This document shows positions 1 through 5,458 of a stretch of DNA of 11,152 nucleotides, in pieces. Numbering within the stretch: the stretch's first letter is position 1; every line of letters begins with the position of its first letter. Made by a program: the position numbers and the translations under genes. The stretch covers positions 4,730 through 15,881 of the forward strand of contig CAMPET010000529.1 of assembly GCA_946803715.1 (NCBI GenBank), read 5' to 3'. The stretch comes from Beroe ovata (lineage: Eukaryota; Ctenophora; Nuda; Beroida; Beroidae). The notes under the pieces are model-generated. The model was given only the letters and a program-made list of their open reading frames with translations. It made no database searches and was not told the origin of the DNA.

Positions 1-295
1 TTTTTTCGCTATTTTGTGTTACATAAATGCGTATATCTCTGCCGTTTTTTGAGCAAACTCGATGAAATTTTCAGGATATTACGGGCAATATTAGGCCTTC
101 ATGACCCCGTTGAGAGCTAACGTTTTTGAGGCTCAGAAACGGAAAATCCACATTTTTCGAGCTAGGGACTTGAAAATTTTTTTGCAAAAACTTATAACCG
201 ATACCTACCACACCTCCAAATTTCATCCGGAAACTCCAAACAGAAGCTGAGATATGGACGTCTACTTTTGTCCACTTTTTTTTGACACACCCTGT
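1..295. repeat. Anonymous dispersed repeat fragment ending in ACACCCTGTATA
   Basis: The stretch is non-coding and built of short T-rich and A-rich runs. It ends at about 283-295 in ACACCCTGTATA, a terminus that I associate with dispersed repeats in invertebrate genomes. The start is cut by the window edge. A motif near its beginning (GTTACATAAATGC at about 18-30) recurs as GTTACATAAACGC at 4803-4815 in the second anonymous repeat, which suggests that the two are related. No transposase, tRNA-like head or terminal inverted repeat was found, so the class is unknown. The repeat call rests on texture and that shared motif only. Confidence 0.35.
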
Positions 296-417
296 ATATT
301 AGCTTAGTTCCTATGTCTGTTAGGTATGCAGAGTTATATCTTGTTCATATGTTTACAATAACTACTAAATCCATTCTGATACCCATATCTACTAACCCAT
401 ATGTCAACTAGATCACA

Positions 418-490
418 ATGTCGTCTGCTGTCGCAAGAGTTGGTGTTGTGGGCAGTACTGTTGCCCGTTTTGGTATTGTCAAAGCGCCTG
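418..490 (+). CDS. Possible 5' coding exon of the thioredoxin-like gene
   Basis: An ATG at 418 opens a frame reading MSSAVARVGVVGSTVARF and onward. A donor-like GTGACT follows at 491 after one base of a codon (phase 1). The next confident exon begins at 815 with two bases of a codon, so the phases fit. An alternative donor, AAG|GTATAA at 510/511, would be phase 0 and does not fit exon 815-986. A possible acceptor (ACTAG at about 407-411) means that this could also be an internal exon with more coding sequence upstream. A different frame from 401 encodes a hydrophobic stretch but has no donor that fits. The call is weak. Confidence 0.25.
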
Positions 491-596
491 GTGACTTTCC
501 GCAACCCAAGGTATAAATATTACATACACGATCACGTGTATGTTTTGTCAAGTAATAGGTATTATACCTCAGACAAATCTTTTCATCTCAGCATTN

Positions 597-728
597 TGTG
601 TGTTTGTGTGTGTGTGTGTCTCTGTGTTTTTGTGTGTGTTTGAGTGTTTGTGTGTGTGTGTGTCTGTGTTTATTTGTGTGTCTGTGTTTCTGTGTTTGTG
701 TGTCTCTGTGTGTCTGTGTCTGTGTATG
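597..728. repeat. Degenerate GT microsatellite in intron
   Basis: About 130 bp of TGTGTG repeats are interrupted by TC, TTT and TGTTT variants. They lie between the possible 5' exon and the exon at 815. The tract starts directly after the N at 596, so its true length is uncertain. Frames through it translate to low-complexity VCVCV peptides that are not genes. Confidence 0.9.
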
Positions 729-814
729 TTTTACTTGTCATTTGGTACAGTGGTAAAGTGAATTGGAAGGTGCGACTGATTTACCCTGGTTTATAACATA
801 GTTCATTTCCCCAG

Positions 815-986
815 GTAAATGTGACTGGAGGGTGGTTCCCATGGTTACGGACGCTGAGTTTGACCGGTTGATTGCGGAGTGCGCGCCACAACAACTTGTC
901 ATAGTGTCGGTGTATTCGAGCAAACACCCTGAGGCGACTCCCTGTGACGCAATGGTTGAGGAGATATTCTACGGTATCAACTACAG
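815..986 (+). CDS. Exon with first half of thioredoxin-like domain
   Basis: The acceptor TTTCCCCAG (to 814) and donor CAG|GTACCT (987) bound an open frame that starts with the last two bases of a codon and ends with two bases of the next. It encodes VTDAEFDRLIAE followed by LVIVSVYSSKHPEATPCDAM. The one cysteine in TPC sits where the second active-site cysteine of thioredoxins would lie. Confidence 0.6.
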
Positions 987-1408
987 GTACCTATATGATG
1001 TGTTTGTGAATTGTGGAGATATGTAATTGGAGTTTTGATTCTGCAAACAGAACAGCTGTTTGGTGAGAGAGACTCTAATTCTCTCCTTTGCCTGTGGTAT
1101 CCCGCGTGTCGCGACCTTACTGCGTTTGCAGTTGATAAGGAACTTATAACTACCTTATTAACCTCCGTTTCCCCTCTCCCACAGTCGATCACAGCCGTGT
1201 GTACAGTCCGTACAAGACAAATACAGGCTGCTACGATACGACATCTCCACCAACAACCTGCTGAAAAACCGACATAACGCCATCCCTGGCATGTTCTTTA
1301 TATACTGCAACGCGCGCATCCTCTTTTCAGACTTGATTTTCAATGGATATGGCACTGCTAAGAAAGACTTCATGAAACAGGTGAGTGTGTGTGTGCGTGA
1401 GTGTGTGC

Positions 1409-1443
<35 letters not shown>

Positions 1444-2459
1444 TGTGTGTGATATATGCAATAAATCGTGTACCGATCATAAACCAATTCATTTGTACCA
1501 CGAGCTAAGTTCATCACGTGTGTATGCATGTGTCAACTGTAGTAGTCGAAGATAAATTGTATCACGGACAAAACACTATTGTGATTTACCTCCCTACTGT
1601 ATAGTCTTATAGTGAATTGGCAATGTTCCCGTCTTTCATAACAACAAGCGAAATCACTAAGCAAATCAGAGGTAGCTTCTCTAATATCACCCCTTTTCAA
1701 CGTCACAGAACGTTGTCATGGAACTCAAAATTCTCACGTGACTAACCCGTGTATCTTTATTTTCATTGGTTGTATCTGTGTTCTCATTGGTCAATTGCTG
1801 TCACGTGACTAACCCGTGGTACCAGGTGTTCAAGTGTGGTAAGCTGGCCGAGGAGGGCAAGTTCCTGCCCGAGGATTTCAAGTTTACCGGGATGAAGAGT
1901 TGGGATGAGGCAGACGATACAGTACGACAGGTATAATTGTGATGGGCGTACGTGATAGTAAGCCAAATGTGCTGAGTGTACGTGATAGGAAACTGAGTGT
2001 TCTGAGTGTTATAGGTACGTGATAGTAATCTGAGTGTTCTGGGAGTACGTGATAGGAAACTGAGTGTTCTGAGTGTTATACGTGATAGTTAACCGAGTGT
2101 TATGAGTGTAGGTGATAGTAAACCGAGTGTTATGAGTGTACATGATCGTAAACTGAGTGTTATGAGTGTTCTGGGTGTAGGTGATAGGAAACTGAGTGTT
2201 CTGAGTGTTATACGTGATAGTTAACCGAGTGTTCTGAGTGTACTATGTGCAATGTACCTGATAATTCTCGAGTTTTTCCATTCCCAATTCTGTGACCCTC
2301 ATGAGTGTTGAATAGAGTTTCTAATCGTACAATTTACAGATCAAGTTTCGCCGACACACACGACAACAGGATTTACCTATAGTAGTGCTAGTTATTGTAG
2401 TATCGATCATTCACTACTTGCTACTTGCTGCTAGCATCTTAGCTTTCCACGCAGCTTGA
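815..2459 (+). CDS. Multi-exon gene: divergent thioredoxin-fold-like, C-terminally membrane-anchored protein
   Basis: Four exons join in a consistent frame: 815-986, 1185-1380, 1826-1930 and 2340-2459 (stop TGA 2457-2459). They give about 196 residues plus an unknown N-terminus. Seen: a strand-like LVIVSVY segment, then a helix-like stretch, then YRLLRYDIS, then AIPGMFFIYCNARILF, then a KKDFMKQV helix, then an acidic linker, then a basic patch and a hydrophobic C-terminus. Known of the family: thioredoxin folds show this order, with an xIP cis-proline before the strand that ends in NG. Inferred: a divergent thioredoxin-like domain tethered to a membrane by its tail. The CxxC position appears to read ATPC, so the first cysteine is lost and dithiol redox activity is unlikely. 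I do not recognise the specific family. Introns are 198, 445 and 409 nt. No AATAAA was found soon after the stop. Confidence 0.6.
1185..1380 (+). CDS. Exon with second half of thioredoxin-like domain
   Basis: A strong pyrimidine-rich acceptor (CCCCTCTCCCACAG to 1184) leads into the frame. One base completes an AGY serine codon, then 65 codons run to CAG|GTGAGT at 1380/1381. It encodes YRLLRYDISTNNLLKNRH, then AIPGMFFIYCNARILF, then FNGYGTAKKDFMKQ. The IP before a hydrophobic strand matches the cis-proline loop of the fold. The frame is fixed by the clean join to the next exon. Confidence 0.65.
1381..1451. repeat. GT microsatellite beginning at the splice donor
   Basis: The intron starts GTGAGT and passes at once into GTGTGT repeats with GCGTGAGT interruptions, to about 1451. 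GTGAGT recurs at 1397 and 1409, giving three donor-like sites within 34 bases. Confidence 0.9.
1734..1818 (+). promoter_or_regulatory. Duplicated branch-point-like element ahead of 3' splice site
   Basis: The 18-bp sequence TCACGTGACTAACCCGTG occurs at 1734-1751 and again at 1801-1818. Each copy holds CTAAC, a good match to the branch-point consensus, and a CACGTG palindrome. The second copy ends 7 bases before the acceptor CCAG at 1822-1825. The sequence between the copies is T-rich and has no AG before the acceptor. A role in splicing is inferred. CACGTG could instead be an E-box. Confidence 0.4.
1826..1930 (+). CDS. Exon encoding acidic linker between domain and anchor
   Basis: Thirty-five codons lie between the acceptor TACCAG (1825) and the donor CAG|GTATAA (1931), phase 0 at both ends. 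It encodes VFKCGKLAEEGKFLPEDFKF and then a tryptophan- and aspartate-rich stretch ending DDTVRQ. GC content is higher than in the flanking introns, as expected for a real exon. Confidence 0.65.
1951..2245. repeat. ~30-bp minisatellite with higher-order repeat, in intron
   Basis: About nine units of the type CGTGATAGTAAACTGAGTG(TTCTGAGTGTA) begin near 1951, 1981, 2019, 2049, 2081, 2111, 2141, 2180 and 2213. Spacing is mostly 30-33 bp, with two long units of 38-39 bp. A two-unit block at about 2050-2102 recurs almost unchanged at about 2180-2233. This points to duplication of a multi-unit block within the array. Confidence 0.85.
2340..2459 (+). CDS. Terminal exon: basic patch plus single membrane anchor
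   Basis: After the acceptor ATTTACAG (2339) the exon reads IKFRRHTRQQ, then a hydrophobic run of about 25 residues starting LPIVVLVIVVSIIHYLLLA, then FHAA and the stop. A basic flank followed by one membrane segment at the very C-terminus is the layout of tail-anchored proteins. If the unseen N-terminus carries a signal peptide, the protein would be type I instead. Confidence 0.6.
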   Translation: MKFRRHTRQQDLPIVVLVIVVSIIHYLLLAASILAFHAA

Positions 2460-2503
2460 ATACTTCCAGCACTATTTCACTATATTTCCATCTATAGAAT
2501 GTT

Positions 2504-2842
2504 ATGAAGTTCTTTGCACCCCTTACCCACCTTCTGGTTTTGCTCGCGGGCACTGGGCAGTCGAATGCAGGCGCCGGGCATGATAGGTCCGAAGTGTACA
2601 TTCCCATTGCCCAGCGTTTTCAACTGCCAAAACACGTTCTTTCTAGTATGAAATGCCGATCATGTCTGAATATAGAGAATGAAACAGTTCATGTGGTCAG
2701 TGGTATGAGAGTATTTATATTCCTTATGCCGACACCCAAGTTTCAGGTACTAACCCTGCAGTTTGGTAAGACAAGTGGTTGGATAGCACCTAAACTAACA
2801 CCACTTACTCGTCGAGAAGATATGACGCTGTTCGGGTGGTAA
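2504..2842 (+). CDS. Isolated ORF with signal-peptide-like start, unproven
   Basis: This is a 112-codon ORF starting 44 bases after the stop of the upstream gene. The N-terminus (MKFFAPLTHLLVLLAGTGQS) looks like a secretion signal: one lysine, a leucine core, then small residues. Two cysteines follow as CRSC. It resembles no family I know. It could be 3'UTR sequence that is open by chance, an alternative last exon, or a small secreted protein. Splice-like sites inside it (CAG|GT at about 2745, GGTAAG at about 2764) argue for caution. Confidence 0.25.
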   Translation: MKFFAPLTHLLVLLAGTGQSNAGAGHDRSEVYIPIAQRFQLPKHVLSSMKCRSCLNIENETVHVVSGMRVFIFLMPTPKFQVLTLQFGKTSGWIAPKLTPLTRREDMTLFGW

Positions 2843-3851
2843 CGTGGTCATGGTTACCAGCATGGTAACTGCGGTAACCATAGTAACAACCATGTGATAA
2901 GTTTAATGAATGCTGTAGACTACTGTTAGCAAGGACTCAAAGAGAGATATTTCATTTACTTCTCATTCATCAGATAACCATCTCATATTTAATTTATTGA
3001 TAAGGAAGTTCATATTCGAGTTTTTATAACTTCAGTATTTAGATATTAGTGTTCAGATGTAGATTGTAGATAATATAATATTCAAACTAAACTTTATTAG
3101 AATAATCGTAAAGCTTTTGTATTGTACCTATACCCACCGTTGTATAGATTTGTAAATAAGTCAATGTAAAATGTAAATAGGTACTTGAACTACATTGGGC
3201 TTGATTGGAATTGACCTCCCTGAGTTTGTTTTCCTTGTTTATTCTTGGTAAAATATTTAACTTTTGGGGCTGAATATGGATGTAAGCCAGGTTTTTTAGC
3301 AATATTCGGAGTAATTTAAGCCATTCTTGCCTTATTCAAGATAAATTTGTGGCATTCAAATCTTGTGTTAAGTACAAATTGAGTTAGGATTATAAATATC
3401 ACATGTGAGATCATAACGTTGTCCTCGATTTTTCATAAAACCCTACCAGCCAGCAGCCACATTTTTTTTGATATTTCCGCGAATAATATGTTAAAATCGG
3501 CATCTCAACATCAGAATAACCATGGGTTAACCATGGATTTTTAACGGCCTGTATTTTGTTACACCACTGTATTGTGTTTCACATATATTATTGTGCAATT
3601 TGTGCTATTTTGTTCCGCGTATAGAAGCTGTTCTACGGTATTAGGTTTATCAGTCTCGCTCCTATTGTCGAAATGGCTGATTGAGATAATTAATGATCGC
3701 ACGGTCTGTACTCTGTTGGTTATATGTTATTGGATCTCAGAGTTAACTAGCTAAACTCAATACTCAATCATAGTAACTTATTGAGTTTCACCTTGTCATG
3801 TTTCAGTGTTCATTGATAAACAATTTATCTTATTTGGTATTTGTAATATCC
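2843..3851. other. AT-rich stretch without recognisable gene
   Basis: No exon-like frame stands out in about 1 kb. The start (2850-2881) holds a short inverted repeat, ATGGTTACC / GGTAACCAT, among several GGTAAC motifs. At about 3519-3536 there are two AACCATGG copies. The small ORFs at 3087-3302 (minus) and 3572-3754 (plus) have no motif, coding bias or plausible splice context. Confidence 0.5.
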
Positions 3852-4119
3852 TATTTTTTCCAAAACCAAATATGATTTGGTTGTTTCTGTTCGCGGCATC
3901 TGGCGTTCTTTATTCTAAAATCTATGATATGAAAAAGAACGCGGCATATTTGACAGACTGCCGCCACATCACGTGTAGAAACACTGTAGCTTATTCTAGC
4001 GATGTGGCGGCAGTCTGTCCAATATGCCGCGTTCTTTTTCATATCATAGATTTTAGAATAAAGAACGCCAGATGCCGCGAACAGAAACAACCAAATCATA
4101 TTTGGTTTTGGAAAAAATA
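3852..4119. repeat. Long near-perfect inverted repeat (119-bp arms, 30-nt loop)
   Basis: The left arm 3852-3970 is the reverse complement of 4001-4119, with one mismatch in 119 positions (T3951 against C4020). The loop is 3971-4000. A transcript from either strand would fold into a hairpin of about 119 bp. The frames that cross it on both strands give nearly the same peptide because of the symmetry, so they are not evidence of a gene. ATATC lies at 3846-3850 and 4117-4121, a weak possible target duplication. It may be a fold-back transposon, a hairpin-RNA locus or a recent inverted duplication. Confidence 0.95.
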
Positions 4120-4347
4120 TCACTCTTTTTCATTGTCAGCTATGTGTGTTCGAAATTCGGGCAATTTGAGCGTAAATTGGCTAATTGGTCAATTATTCAA
4201 TCAGTTAATTGGGTCGAGAAAAGTTTTGCAGTCACTCATTAATAAGGTCAAGCACCACGGTAACACATCCCGTTGAAAAAACCAGTCTATCTGCCTCAGC
4301 TCACAAGTTATTCACCTTAATTTGATAAATTGAAATTTGCTACTTTG

Positions 4348-4366
4348 TGACGTCATTATGACGTCA
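4348..4366. promoter_or_regulatory. Two CRE-type palindromes TGACGTCA
   Basis: TGACGTCA occurs at 4348-4355 and 4359-4366, 11 bp apart, about one helical turn. This is the full consensus of CREB/ATF bZIP sites. No transcription start can be seen nearby, so function is not established. Confidence 0.3.
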
Positions 4367-4384
4367 TAGAAGTGTTGTATAATT

Positions 4385-4820
4385 ACTTTGGTCGTCATTT
4401 TCGAAAAGCCCTAACCTTCTTCTTTCCAACGCCGTGTCGACATTTGATGTACCTCTTTTGGTTCAAAAGATATGGGCATTCAAAGAGGGTACACTTTTGT
4501 GTTAAAATTGTTCTCTACCTATATAGATGTATCTATCTATCTATCTATCTATCTATATATATGGTCGTAACCCTATTTAACAAGAACACCCTCGATTTCG
4601 GCAATTTCAAGTTGTTATAACTTTGTCATTTCTCAACCGATTGACTTCAAATTTTTGTTGCTGCGTCTCTATGATACAAATCGACGGGATATCAAGTTTC
4701 ATAACAATCGGATAAAAGGAAACGGAGTTATTGATAGTCGAAATTCGGCTTGTTTGGAAAAACATATGTATAGGGTCTGGCAAGCGTCGCAGCTTTTCGC
4801 GCGTTACATAAACGCACAAA
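4385..4820. repeat. Second anonymous repeat-like region leading into GC hairpins
   Basis: This is non-coding sequence of the same texture as the window start (phrases such as TTCAAAAGATATGGGCA and ATAACTTTGTCATTTCTCAACC). It includes a short ATCT microsatellite at 4531-4556. Near its end TTTCGCGCGTTACATAAACGC resembles bases 4-31. No coding capacity was seen. The 82-, 70- and 66-codon ORFs here look like chance. Confidence 0.35.
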
Positions 4821-4857
4821 GCTCACCGAGTCGGCCCTTCGGGCCGCCTCGGTGAGC
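4821..4857. other. GC-rich hairpin 1
   Basis: The arms GCTCACCGAG and CTCGGTGAGC enclose CGGCCC-TTC-GGGCCG. The stem is 17 positions with one T/C mismatch (4831/4847) and a 3-nt loop. It is strikingly GC-rich against its AT-rich surroundings. Confidence 0.9.
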
Positions 4858-4863
4858 GAGCTC

Positions 4864-4892
4864 GCAAAAAGGGCCCTTCGGGCCCTTTTTGC
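4864..4892. other. GC-rich hairpin 2
   Basis: A perfect 13-bp stem, GCAAAAAGGGCCC / GGGCCCTTTTTGC, has a TTC loop. It shares the 13-base core GGCCCTTCGGGCC with the hairpin just upstream. The two are separated by the palindrome GCGAGCTCGC (4856-4865), which overlaps both. Confidence 0.9.
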
Positions 4893-5061
4893 TCGCACGT
4901 GTAACATTACCTACAGATGCCGCGAGGGGCTTGCCAGCCCCTTGATATTATGTGATATAGTAGACAATAGACATGATGTTATGTTAAATATTCACGTATC
5001 ACAATTCGGCTGAGAATTGAAAAGATTTTGTAGATGATTTCAAAAAAAACTATACTGGTAA

Positions 5062-5131
5062 GCTTAATCACGAGTTAGCTTAATTATGAGTTAGCTTAAT
5101 CATAAGTTATCTTAATAGTTAATCACGAGTT
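5062..5131. repeat. 16-bp tandem repeat
   Basis: Three 16-bp units (GCTTAATCACGAGTTA and variants) lie at 5062-5077, 5078-5093 and 5094-5109. A shortened fourth unit and a terminal ATCACGAGTT follow. The array lies upstream of the first exon of the coiled-coil gene. Confidence 0.8.
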
Positions 5132-5236
5132 TCACTAATTTCCCATCTCGTTGTGCTGTTATTAACACCCGGCTCAATGTTCAATGATAAGGGTGACAGC
5201 TGTAACATATGAATGTTAACATGTCACTGTGATATT

Positions 5237-5458
5237 ATGATGACACACAGGAATGTGAAGGATGTCATGACAGACTATGGCGAGGAATCGTTGGAGGAGA
5301 GTGTCAGCACGATTAGTGTTGACAGTGTGACATACAACAACCTATCTGTGGTTCACCAGAGTACCACCTCGCTGCCTGGTAACACGTTGCATGGTAACTC
5401 GTTGCCTGGTAACGTAACGCAGAGGAAGCACAACGATGGAACTCTGTCACAGGGACAG
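5237..5458 (+). CDS. First visible exon: acidic, serine/threonine-rich N-terminus
   Basis: The open frame ends at CAG|GTAGGG (5459). It encodes DYGEESLEESVSTISVDSVT and then three 5-residue repeats LPGNT, LHGNS and LPGNV from three 15-bp units (5372-5416). The segment looks unstructured, unlike the coiled-coil exons after it. If the acceptor ACACACAG (5250) is used, the exon would start at 5251 in phase 1. Confidence 0.5.

Noticed and set aside
401-520. Signal-peptide-like frame from 401 (LVLWAVLLPVLVLS)
   Set aside because: Hydrophobic by composition, but no donor puts it in phase with the exon at 815. The frame from 418 fits better.
597-761. VCVCV-type proteins in several frames
   Set aside because: These are translations of GT microsatellites.
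1158-1529. 123-codon minus-strand ORF
   Set aside because: Shadow of the exon 1185-1380 plus the microsatellite (HTHTHT run).
1951-2245. CRISPR-like array
   Set aside because: Units are continuous degenerate repeats without unique spacers; this is a minisatellite.
3572-3754. 60-codon ORF in the AT-rich region
   Set aside because: Short, no recognisable domain, no conserved-looking splice sites; expected by chance at this length.
3806-4276. 156-codon ORF on the plus strand and a 90-codon ORF on the minus strand across the palindrome
   Set aside because: The two peptides match each other only because the DNA is an inverted repeat. There is no motif, splice context or coding signal outside the palindrome.
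4864-4892. Rho-independent terminator (GC stem with T run)
   Set aside because: The shape is similar, but the context is an intron-bearing eukaryotic genome, the T run is inside the stem, and no bacterial gene is nearby.
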